Shown: piece by piece, positions 4,806-11,383 of the stretch
Numbering within the stretch: the stretch's first letter is position 1
Layout of the letters: each line of letters starts with the position of its first letter
Assembly: GCA_023433835.1 (NCBI GenBank)
Contig: JAEYTW010000521.1
Span: forward strand, 1-14,637
Origin: Pseudomonadota bacterium
GTDB taxonomy: Bacteria > Pseudomonadota > Alphaproteobacteria > Ferrovibrionales > Ferrovibrionaceae
DNA: 14,637 nt
Direction: 5' to 3'
Position numbers and translations under genes: made by a program
Notes under the pieces: generated by a model
Told to the model about the DNA's origin: nothing
What the model saw: only the letters and a program-made list of their open reading frames with translations
The model's database searches: none

Positions 4806-5509
4806 TCTCCCGCCGCCGCATCCTCCCCGCCCTGGTCGCGACCGCGGCCGGCGCGGGTGTCGCAGCCATCGCCGCCGGCATGCCCGCGCCAGATGACCAT
4901 ATCCGGTCGCTCGTGGCCGAGCTGGAACGCGCCGGCGCCGCGTCTTCGGAAGCGGCTCGGCGCGTCACCGTTGCCGAGGGCGCGGCCCCAGCCCGTTATC
5001 CCGCGCCCGTGCCGGAATGGAGGGCCTGGGCGCGGGAGAACCACCCCGGCGGGCCACTCTCCGAAAACTGCCACGGGCCGCAGTTCCAGGCCGTGCGCGC
5101 CGAGCTTGCCAGCTTCCCGAAAGACGGGCGCGGGCAGGTTATCGCGCCGGACGGCTGGGCCCGCCGCCTGGTCGAAGCGGATGCGGCCGACGTCGCGGCA
5201 TACTACGCCCCGGTCAGGCCCGCATATGACGCCCTGGTGGCCGAACGGGCGGCGGCAGTTGCCGTGATCGATGCCGAGCACGATGTACCCGCCCTGGACA
5301 AAGCCTATGAGGCTGCCGCCGCTCTTTTCGAGGACGTGGCGCTGCGCCTCGTGGGGGCCCGCCCGGCGACCCTGACCGGGTATGCCCGAAAACTCGACGC
5401 GCTATGGCGATTGTCGGATCTGGACGAGGAAGACCGCGAGGAGTTGGCCGCCGAGGCCCGGGACCTGATCGCCACTGACCGCCTTCAGGCGGCCGGGGGT
5501 GCCCTATGA
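4802..5509 (+). CDS. Tandem family member 3, Tat-type signal
   Basis: A 235-residue protein starting with a twin-arginine motif (SRRRIL, residues 3-8) and an Ala/Gly-rich hydrophobic segment to about residue 27. The mature part has a PVPEWRAWARENHPGGPLS stretch, an AAYYAPVRPAYDALVAERAA helix and the C-terminal family motif (ARPATLTGYARKLDALWRLS). The first two are shared with the proteins at 5506 and 6249, so these three are the closest trio. It is linked by ATGA on both sides. Tat export is predicted; the substrate or partner is unknown. The hydrophobic part is weak, so cytoplasmic retention is possible. Confidence 0.74.
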   Translation: MISRRRILPALVATAAGAGVAAIAAGMPAPDDHIRSLVAELERAGAASSEAARRVTVAEGAAPARYPAPVPEWRAWARENHPGGPLSENCHGPQFQAVRAELASFPKDGRGQVIAPDGWARRLVEADAADVAAYYAPVRPAYDALVAERAAAVAVIDAEHDVPALDKAYEAAAALFEDVALRLVGARPATLTGYARKLDALWRLSDLDEEDREELAAEARDLIATDRLQAAGGAL

Positions 5510-6252
5510 GGTCGCGCCGGCAAATCCTCTCGGGCCTTGCCGCGGTCGCGGCGGGCACCGGGATCACCGTCACCGCGGCGCCCGTTGGCGCCGCCCGCCC
5601 GGGCAACGCGGTCTATGCCGCCATCGCCGCCAATCGCGACGCTTGGGCGGTGTGCTGGCGCGCAGCCCAGACCGAGGCCGAGGGCGAGGCCCGCGCCTCG
5701 GCCCGCCGGCCCGCGCCGCTGCCCAACTGGCGGGACTGGCTGAAGGCGAACCGCCCCGAGGTGGCCGCGCTCGATTCGGACCCGTGCGCCGGGGCGCGCT
5801 GTCAGGCCGTGCTTGCCGAACTGGAAGCGGCGGAGGCTCGACCGGAAGGGCTTGACGAAGCCGGGCGCCACCAGTTTGCCCGGCATCTGATCACGGCCAT
5901 GGTGGTCGATCGGGAAGACGGCAGTGACGCCACCAGCGAGGCCCGAGCGGCCTATGAAGCGCTCCAGGTCGACCGAGGCAACGCCATAGCCGCGATCAAC
6001 GAAGCGGAAGGCGTCGACGCAGCCGGAGAGGCGGCTGAAGCCGCCTATGCCGACATGGCCAATGTCCGTTGCGCCTTGCTGGCTGCCCGGCCGGTGACTG
6101 CAGCGGGCTTCGTCGCCAAGGTTCACGCCCTTCTGACCAGTTGGGACGATCCTGGCGAGGCGATCGACGATGACGAGGCCGCGGACCTGATCGGCGACGC
6201 CCTGGCCCTGGCTGAAGCGGGCGCAGTGCCCGTGTTCGGCGGTGCCGCATGA
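5506..6252 (+). CDS. Tandem family member 4, Tat-type signal
   Basis: A 248-residue protein beginning with SRRQIL (residues 3-8) and a hydrophobic segment (SGLAAVAAGTGITVTAAPVG). It has the family blocks in the same order: LPNWRDWLKANRPEVAAL, then ARAAYEALQVDRGNAIAAIN, then ARPVTAAGFVAKVHALLTSW. Four Cys residues are present, including CAGARC in the middle, which is unusual in this family and would suit a periplasmic disulfide. Its first 20 codons closely resemble those of the gene at 6249, pointing to recent duplication. ATGA overlaps join it on both sides. Function unknown. Confidence 0.74.
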   Translation: MRSRRQILSGLAAVAAGTGITVTAAPVGAARPGNAVYAAIAANRDAWAVCWRAAQTEAEGEARASARRPAPLPNWRDWLKANRPEVAALDSDPCAGARCQAVLAELEAAEARPEGLDEAGRHQFARHLITAMVVDREDGSDATSEARAAYEALQVDRGNAIAAINEAEGVDAAGEAAEAAYADMANVRCALLAARPVTAAGFVAKVHALLTSWDDPGEAIDDDEAADLIGDALALAEAGAVPVFGGAA

Positions 6253-6959
6253 CGTCGCGTCGTCAGGTCCTGGCCGGGCTCGCCGCAGTCGCGGCGGGTG
6301 CCGGCATCACCACGGCCGCCGCGGTCGAAGCCGACCGGCCGGCGGAAACCGCCATGCAGTCCGCAATCACGGCCTTCCGCGCGGCATGGGGCGAGCACGT
6401 TGCCACCAGCCGGGCGGCAATCAAGGCCGAGGGCCGCGTTATGAAACGGCGCGGCAAGGCGCCGCCGAAGTGGGAGGATTGGCTGGTCAAGCACCACCCG
6501 ACCGGCCCGTACCTCGGGAATGGCGATCCGGCCGCCAGTCCGGCCCGGAGCGACCTTTTCGCGCTCTTGTCCGATCTGCCGTTGAACGATCGCGGCGGAA
6601 TCGTCTGGAAGGGCGCTTACGCAGAAGCGCTCGCCGCCGGCATGGTGTCGGCCGAGGCGGCTTATTACGCGCCCATCCGGCCGATCTATGACGCGATCGT
6701 CGACCAGTTCAACGCCGGGTGGGAGCGGGTCGCAGACGAGGAAAACCTTGCCGACATGGAAGGCGAGGCCGATGCGGCCTTCGACCGGATGGGCGAGGCT
6801 CTGGCGGTGCTCCTCGAGGTCCGCCCGCGGACAGCGGCCGAGTTCGTCGCCAAAGTCCAAGCGGTGCTGATCAACCCCGATGATCCGATAGGTGACAATG
6901 AGGTCGAAGCCCTGCGGGCCGACGTCGCGGCTCTGACGGGGAAAGGCGGTGCGGTATGA
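6249..6959 (+). CDS. Tandem family member 5, Tat-type signal
   Basis: A 236-residue protein beginning with SRRQVL (residues 3-8) and LAGLAAVAAGAGITTAAAVEA, nearly identical in pattern to the preceding paralogue. It contains PPKWEDWLVKHHPTGPYLG, AYYAPIRPIYDAIVDQFNAG and the C-terminal motif VRPRTAAEFVAKVQAVLIN. In this copy Glu replaces the Gly of the motif found in the others. It is an exported helical protein if the Tat signal is functional. The ATGA overlaps and ordered shared blocks show that it arose by tandem duplication. No enzymatic motif is seen. Confidence 0.74.
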   Translation: MTSRRQVLAGLAAVAAGAGITTAAAVEADRPAETAMQSAITAFRAAWGEHVATSRAAIKAEGRVMKRRGKAPPKWEDWLVKHHPTGPYLGNGDPAASPARSDLFALLSDLPLNDRGGIVWKGAYAEALAAGMVSAEAAYYAPIRPIYDAIVDQFNAGWERVADEENLADMEGEADAAFDRMGEALAVLLEVRPRTAAEFVAKVQAVLINPDDPIGDNEVEALRADVAALTGKGGAV

Positions 6960-7177
6960 CCGCCCCCGCATTGGCCTTGACCGCCGATGAAAAGGCGCGC
7001 GTCGAGAAGGTCCAGCGCTGGCGGGAAAGCTTCGCTCGTCATGCGGCCTGGCTGATCGACCACGGGGTGAACCCGGCCGAGGTGGAGCAGCGCGCTATCG
7101 ATGCGACCGCAGCCTTGGAGGGGACCAGCCTGGAAGCCCTTACGGCCCGGGCCCCGGATGGAGGGCATTGGCAATGA
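6956..7177 (+). CDS. Small helical protein, unknown
   Basis: A 73-residue protein, likely all helical in its middle (LTADEKARVEKVQRWRESFA, then AAWLIDHGVNPAEVEQRAID). There is no signal or membrane segment. It is joined by ATGA on both sides to the last Tat-type paralogue and the next small gene, so it belongs to the same transcript. I do not recognise it. Confidence 0.62.
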   Translation: MTAPALALTADEKARVEKVQRWRESFARHAAWLIDHGVNPAEVEQRAIDATAALEGTSLEALTARAPDGGHWQ

Positions 7178-7416
7178 CCGTCAATACCTTCGATCCGGCG
7201 GGCTGGATCGCCCGCGCCGAAGCGATCGGGCGGACCATGCAGGTGGTGGGATCCGTCGTCTATTTCGGCCGCGCCCAGCCGGAGAACAAGGCGGCCGACG
7301 CGGCCCTGTTCGACGAGCTGCGGGCGGCCGGCGGTGTCGGCGCGCTCAAGCCCTACCTGTCGCATCGAGGCGAGCGGCTGGCCCGCATCGCCGCAACCCT
7401 CGGGCGGGCGGCATGA
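7174..7416 (+). CDS. Small protein of unknown function
   Basis: An 80-residue protein (start NTFDPAGWIARAEAIGRTMQ, end RGERLARIAATLGRAA). The frame also opens at TTG 7168, but ATG 7174 makes the ATGA overlap seen at every other junction in the chain and is preferred. It has no recognisable domain. The context is the 3' end of the cargo chain, upstream of the integrase. Confidence 0.6.
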   Translation: MTVNTFDPAGWIARAEAIGRTMQVVGSVVYFGRAQPENKAADAALFDELRAAGGVGALKPYLSHRGERLARIAATLGRAA

Positions 7417-7592
7417 CCGGCCGCGCGCGCGAGGGCAAGGATGCCCGGGCCTTCCGCTATGTCGGCGACGCCGTGCGCCGCCGGCTGGCGCTTCAGGTCC
7501 CGGACGAGGAAGCCGCCCCCCGTTCCCCTCAACCCCAACCCGTCGACCAGACGGCGACGGCACCGGCCGATGCGGTCACCCGCGCGGCCTGA
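7413..7592 (+). CDS. Small basic protein, last of the chain
   Basis: A 59-residue protein with a basic N-terminal half (MTGRAREGKDARAFRYVGDA then VRRRLALQVPDEE) and a Pro/Gln/Thr-rich, probably disordered tail. ATGA links it to the gene before. It is followed by an 8-bp hairpin (7601-7622). It may be a nucleic-acid-binding accessory protein, but this is inferred from charge only. Confidence 0.55.
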   Translation: MTGRAREGKDARAFRYVGDAVRRRLALQVPDEEAAPRSPQPQPVDQTATAPADAVTRAA

Positions 7593-7600
7593 TCCCGGCT

Positions 7601-7622
7601 GCCCGGCCAATCCCGGCCGGGC
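7601..7622. repeat. Hairpin after the nine-gene chain
   Basis: Arms GCCCGGCC (7601-7608) and GGCCGGGC (7615-7622) flank AATCCC. There is no T tract, so it is not a classical terminator; it may stabilise the 3' end or attenuate reading into the micro-ORF and integrase. Confidence 0.4.
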
Positions 7623-7650
7623 GCCCCTCAACTCCCAAGGAGAAGACGAC

Positions 7651-7728
7651 ATGCCCACCAAGACGAACAACAGCCGCCTCACGGCCGGCGCCGCAGCCGT
7701 CGCGTTCATCGGCCGGGAGTCGCGCTGA
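7651..7728 (+). CDS. 25-residue micro-ORF before the integrase
   Basis: The frame encodes MPTKTNNSRLTAGAAAVAFI plus GRESR. It has one of the clearest ribosome binding sites in the window (AAGGAG, about nine bases before the ATG), better than that of the integrase. Its stop is one base before the integrase ATG (TGACATG), so ribosomes finishing here could restart on the integrase. A leader peptide coupling translation is the likely role; a real micro-protein with a short hydrophobic middle is the alternative. Confidence 0.5.
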   Translation: MPTKTNNSRLTAGAAAVAFIGRESR

Positions 7729-7729
7729 C

Positions 7730-9007
7730 ATGGCGAGCGTTAGCAAACGCCGCTGGACCCACAAGGGCGAGCCGCGCGAAGCGTGGATCGTCCGGTATCG
7801 CGACCAGGACGGCACCCATCGGCAAGAGACGTTCAGCAAGAAAAAGGAAGCCGACGCGTTCCGGTCGAAGGTCGAAGTTGATATTCGGGCCGGCGCGCAC
7901 CTAGCGAAATCGGAAAAACTGAAGGTCAATGAAGTCGTGGAGGCGTGGCTGCGCTATCAAGAGCAGCGCTGGCGCTCTGGTGAGATCGGAAAGGGCCGAT
8001 ATCTTACAGTCTGCGGGCATATGAATACTCACGTTCGGCCGTCAATTGGCCGCCGGCTATGGGCCGATCTGACCGCGTTCGATATCGAAACTTGGGCCCG
8101 CGAACTGATGCAGCCTGGCTATCGAGGCCGGAAGGAGGGGTTGTCTCCATGGTCGGTCAAAGCCTTGATGGCCGAGATGGTCATGATCGAAGGCTTTGCA
8201 CTTAAGCGCCGCATGCAGATCAAGCCCATCATGGCCGATGCCCGCCGCGCGCTCGGAAGCCTGAAAGGCAAGGCAATCCGGGTGATCACCAAAGACGAAC
8301 TGCGGCGCGTGATGGAGGAGATCGAGCGTCCGCGAAACGGGGTGAGCCCGCGCGGCCGGCAGATGCTCCGTTGCTATGTGACGCTGGCCGCCTTCTGCGG
8401 GTTGCGCCTCGGGGAAATCAACGGCTTGCGGGTCGCCAACATCGACTTTGACCGGTCGGTGATCAGGGTCCGAAACAGCATAACGCGCTGGGGCGAGTTG
8501 AAGGGTCCGAAGACGAAGGCGGGCAACCGTGACGTGCCGCTGCCGGCGGCGCTGGGCGATTTCTTGCGGGTGTGGCTGCGGGACTTCTCCATTGAGAACA
8601 AGTTGGGGCTTGCGTTCACGACAGGCACCGGCGAGGTGATGGTGCAAATCGACTGGTCGCGGCGCTGGCAGAACCTCGTCCGATGGGCCGGGCTGAACGA
8701 TGCTGACCCCGAATCGGTCCATTTCCACGCCCTGCGGCACTTCGCGGCAAGTTACATGATCGCGCAGCAAATCCCGCTGCCGGACGTGGCGCGGCTGCTG
8801 GGGCACGAGACGTTTGACACAACGCTTCAGGTCTACGCGCATCCGCTGCTGGAAATGGACCGCCATCAAGCCGTGTTGGACCAGCTTTCAACGGATATGT
8901 CGGTGCGAACATACCGTGGCAACAGCCGGCGGGCCGCCCGGATGGATGCGTCCGAGGAGAGGCAGGAAGCGCGGCGGATTGCGCAAGGTGCGGGCATAGA
9001 CGCCTAA
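7730..9007 (+). CDS. int: Tyrosine recombinase, phage-type integrase
   Basis: A 425-residue site-specific recombinase that should integrate and excise the element at att sites. The N-terminus (KRRWTHKGEPREAWIVRYRD) is an AP2-like arm-binding start; residues about 65-165 are the core-binding domain; the catalytic domain follows from about 185. The catalytic set is visible: Arg226 in CGLRLGE, Lys near 261-263 (KTKAGNRDVPL), His333 and Arg336 in HALRH, His359 in LLGHE, and Tyr369 in LQVYAHP. No key residue is missing, so it looks active. ATG 7730 is chosen because the family N-terminus starts there; the frame opens earlier but only through other genes. The base composition is less GC-extreme than the chain before it. 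The gene ends a few bases before the truncated terL, the usual position of an integrase next to att. Confidence 0.92.
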   Translation: MASVSKRRWTHKGEPREAWIVRYRDQDGTHRQETFSKKKEADAFRSKVEVDIRAGAHLAKSEKLKVNEVVEAWLRYQEQRWRSGEIGKGRYLTVCGHMNTHVRPSIGRRLWADLTAFDIETWARELMQPGYRGRKEGLSPWSVKALMAEMVMIEGFALKRRMQIKPIMADARRALGSLKGKAIRVITKDELRRVMEEIERPRNGVSPRGRQMLRCYVTLAAFCGLRLGEINGLRVANIDFDRSVIRVRNSITRWGELKGPKTKAGNRDVPLPAALGDFLRVWLRDFSIENKLGLAFTTGTGEVMVQIDWSRRWQNLVRWAGLNDADPESVHFHALRHFAASYMIAQQIPLPDVARLLGHETFDTTLQVYAHPLLEMDRHQAVLDQLSTDMSVRTYRGNSRRAARMDASEERQEARRIAQGAGIDA

Positions 9008-9047
9008 GGTATTGATTTCCCTGGCCTTGTGCTTCCTCACCCAGTCC
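9008..9047. other. Candidate att junction in terL
   Basis: The integrase stop is at 9005-9007, and TerL homology starts at about 9039 (TQSVYQFC). In between, the frame encodes residues unlike any GpA-type TerL. The junction falls just after where the conserved nuclease Asp of terL (DSGG...TQ region) should be. An attR core in this stretch is inferred; the matching attL is not visible in the window. Confidence 0.35.
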
Positions 9048-9641
9048 GTCTACCAGTTTTGCCGCGAACGCCAGTGGATGCTGAAGGGCGGCGTGTGGGC
9101 GGTCAAGGGCGCCTCGGAGCGCACCGGCAACCGCTCGCCGATCTGGCCGACGCGCGAGACGAAGCGCCGAAAGGATGCGGGCTACAAGCCGGTGATCATC
9201 GGCACCAACGCTGCGAAGGACGCCATCTCCTCGCGCCTTCTGATCGAATCGCCCGGCCCGGGCTACATGCATTTCTCGACGGACTGGGGCGTCGACGACT
9301 TCGCCCAGCTCACCGCCGAGCGCCTCACGCCGAAAAAGGTGCAGGGCCGTTGGTACCGCATCTGGGCGCCGATCCCGGATCGGGCCAACGAGCGGCTCGA
9401 TCTTCGTGTCTACGCCTATGCGGCCTTGGTCGGGATGCTGCAGCGGGGGCTGAAATTGAACAAGCGGGCGGACGAGGTCGGGGCGGTTTCGGGCCAGCCA
9501 ATCGTGCTGGCCGAAACGGACGAGGCCAAGCGCCTCGAGGAGTTGAAGAAGGTCGCGCCCGTCGTCGAGCAGGCGGCCGGACCGGCGAAGAAGAAGCGGC
9601 GCCCGCCGTCGCGGCGCATGGGCATGATGCAGGGGCTTTGA
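9012..9641 (+). pseudogene. Terminase large subunit, C-terminal fragment
   Basis: The last ~200 residues of a GpA-type phage terminase large subunit, the ATP-driven packaging motor with a C-terminal nuclease. Visible are VYQFCRERQ, GVWAVKGAS, the PVIIGTNAAKDAISSRL segment, PGPGYMHFS, the FAQLTAERL box, the ANERLDLRVYAYAAL nuclease-domain end and a basic tail (KKKRRPPSRRMG). The intact family is roughly 600-700 residues, so the whole ATPase domain and the first nuclease Asp are missing. A TAG at 8997 closes the frame upstream and there is no good start before the homology begins. It is probably inactive unless excision of the upstream DNA rejoins a 5' half. It is followed after one base by the gpW-like gene. 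Confidence 0.88.
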
Positions 9642-9642
9642 G

Positions 9643-9855
9643 ATGGCATGGACGCAAGCCGACGTCGACAAGCTGAAGCATGCGATCGCCACCAGCGCCC
9701 GCTCGGTCACCTATGCCGACAACACCCAGGTGGTCTATCGCGATCTCGACGAGATGTGGCAGGTGCTGGGGCGGATGCAGGGCGAGGTCGGCCGCGCCAA
9801 CGGCGTGAAGCGCGTCCGCCGCATCCTGCTGAATTCCGTCAAGGGCGTGGACTGA
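9643..9855 (+). CDS. Head-tail joining protein, gpW-like
   Basis: A 70-residue protein of the size and pattern of lambda gpW: MAWTQADVDKLKHAIATSAR, then a beta pair (SVTYADNTQVVYRDLDEM) and a final helix. gpW-type proteins close the portal after DNA packaging and prepare it for tail joining. The ATG starts one base after the terL stop, with AGGGG seven bases upstream, and the portal gene follows after four bases. This is the standard terL-W-portal order of lambda-like phages. Confidence 0.87.
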   Translation: MAWTQADVDKLKHAIATSARSVTYADNTQVVYRDLDEMWQVLGRMQGEVGRANGVKRVRRILLNSVKGVD

Positions 9856-9859
9856 TCCG

Positions 9860-11383
9860 ATGATCGAACCCCGCATCGATACCTCGCGCCTACGGCCGGC
9901 GAAGCAAAGCGTCATGTTCGACGCGGCCGGCACGGGCCGGCGCCTCGCGTCGTGGAACCCGCCTTCAGGCGAGAGCATCAACAACGCGGTCTACCGCGAC
10001 CTGGGCAAGCTGCGCGACCGCTCCAAGGATGTCGTCAGGAAGTCGCCGCACGGCGCCAGTGCCCGCGACAGCTTCGTCGCCAACTCGGTCGGCACGGGCA
10101 TCAAGCCGTCGCCATTGATCGCTGACGCCGAGTTGCGCAAGGCCAAGCAGCTGCTCTGGACTGACTGGACCGACGAGGCCGACGCCGACGAGTTGACCGA
10201 TTTCTACGGCCTCGAAAGCATGGTGTCCGGCCAGCTATTCAGCGCCGGCGAATGCCTGGTGCGGCTGCGGCCGCGCTTCATGTCGGATGGCCTGGCGGTT
10301 CCGCTGCAACTGCAGGTCCTGGCGGCTGAACATCTGCCGCTCAACCAGAATTGGACCCAGCCGAACGGCAACCCGGTGCGCGCCGGCGTCGAGTTCGACG
10401 CCAACCTGAACAAGCGCGTCGCCTACCACGTCTACCGCACCCATCCCGGCGATCGCTTCTCCACCACCAACATGGCCGAGCTGGTGCGGGTGCCGGCTGG
10501 CCAGATGCTGCATGTCTTCAGGGCCGACGAACCCGGGCAGATCCGCGGCATCCCGATGATTTCCACCGTGCTGCTCAAGCTCTACGAGCTTGACCAGTAC
10601 GACGATGCCGAGCTTGTCCGCAAAAAGCTCGTGGCGATGATCGCCTTGCTGCTCAAGCGCCCCGTGCCGGAGGGCATGAGCGCGGAGGAGCTGGCCGAGG
10701 AATGGGGCGGCACCGCGGAGGGGTCGACCGGTACCGCGACCCTCGAGCCCGGCACCATGTTGCCGCTGGCGCCCGGCGAGGAGCCGTCCCCGTTCGCGCC
10801 CGCCGACGTCGGCGGCAATTACGAGGCCTTCATCAAGGTCCAGCTCCATGCGCTTGCCGCCGGCATGGGCATTACCTACGAGCAGCTGACCGGCGATCTG
10901 CGCGGCGTCAACTATTCCTCGATCCGGGCAGGCCTGCTCGAATTCCGCCGCCGCATCGAGGCCTTCCAGCATCAGACCCTCGTTTTCAAGTTCTGCCGGC
11001 CGATCTGGCATGCCTGGCTGGACGCCGCGGTGATGTCCGGCGCCCTGCGGATTCCGGACTACGGCGCGAACCGCCGGATCTATCGCCGCGTCAAGTGGAT
11101 CCCGCAGGCCTGGCCCTGGGTCGACCCGCTCAAGGATCGCATGGCCGAGCTGCTCGCCGTGCGCGCCGGCTTCAAATCCCGCTCGGACGTCATCGAAGCC
11201 GAAGGCTACGACCCCGAGGAAACCGAAGCCCGCATCAAGGCCGACAACGATCGGGCGGACCAGCCGGAGAACGGCTTCATCTTCGACAGCGATCCGCGCC
11301 GGACGGTCAAGACCGGGGCGCTGCAGAAGGCCGAGGACGGCGTCGTCGCCGATATCGGCAAAGAGGAAGGGCAGACCGCATGA
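9860..11383 (+). CDS. Portal protein, lambda family
   Basis: A 507-residue protein that forms the ring at one capsid vertex through which DNA enters and to which the tail attaches. Family landmarks include NNAVYRDLGKLRDRSKDVVR, the YGLESMVSGQLFSAGECLVR segment, VLAAEHLPLNQN, HVFRADEPGQIRGIPMISTV and GVNYSSIRAGLLEFRRRIEA. The length fits the lambda gpB family. The final ~70 residues are acidic and likely flexible. The stop overlaps the protease start as ATGA. The gene looks intact. Confidence 0.93.
   Translation: MIEPRIDTSRLRPAKQSVMFDAAGTGRRLASWNPPSGESINNAVYRDLGKLRDRSKDVVRKSPHGASARDSFVANSVGTGIKPSPLIADAELRKAKQLLWTDWTDEADADELTDFYGLESMVSGQLFSAGECLVRLRPRFMSDGLAVPLQLQVLAAEHLPLNQNWTQPNGNPVRAGVEFDANLNKRVAYHVYRTHPGDRFSTTNMAELVRVPAGQMLHVFRADEPGQIRGIPMISTVLLKLYELDQYDDAELVRKKLVAMIALLLKRPVPEGMSAEELAEEWGGTAEGSTGTATLEPGTMLPLAPGEEPSPFAPADVGGNYEAFIKVQLHALAAGMGITYEQLTGDLRGVNYSSIRAGLLEFRRRIEAFQHQTLVFKFCRPIWHAWLDAAVMSGALRIPDYGANRRIYRRVKWIPQAWPWVDPLKDRMAELLAVRAGFKSRSDVIEAEGYDPEETEARIKADNDRADQPENGFIFDSDPRRTVKTGALQKAEDGVVADIGKEEGQTA

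Noticed and set aside
3874..4968. 364-codon minus-strand open frame
   Set aside because: Lies opposite three ATGA-linked plus-strand genes; Arg/Pro-rich shadow composition with no recognisable domain.
7334..7729. Upstream extension of the integrase frame
   Set aside because: Passes through two small genes and an intergenic hairpin; Arg/Pro-rich and without integrase similarity before Met at 7730.
8616..9710. 364-codon minus-strand open frame
   Set aside because: Opposite the integrase end, terL fragment and gpW-like gene, all with clear homology; a high-GC shadow frame.
10702..11379. Upstream extension of the S49 protease frame
   Set aside because: Runs through the portal gene; the protease has an ATGA start at 11380 matching lambda-like gene order.
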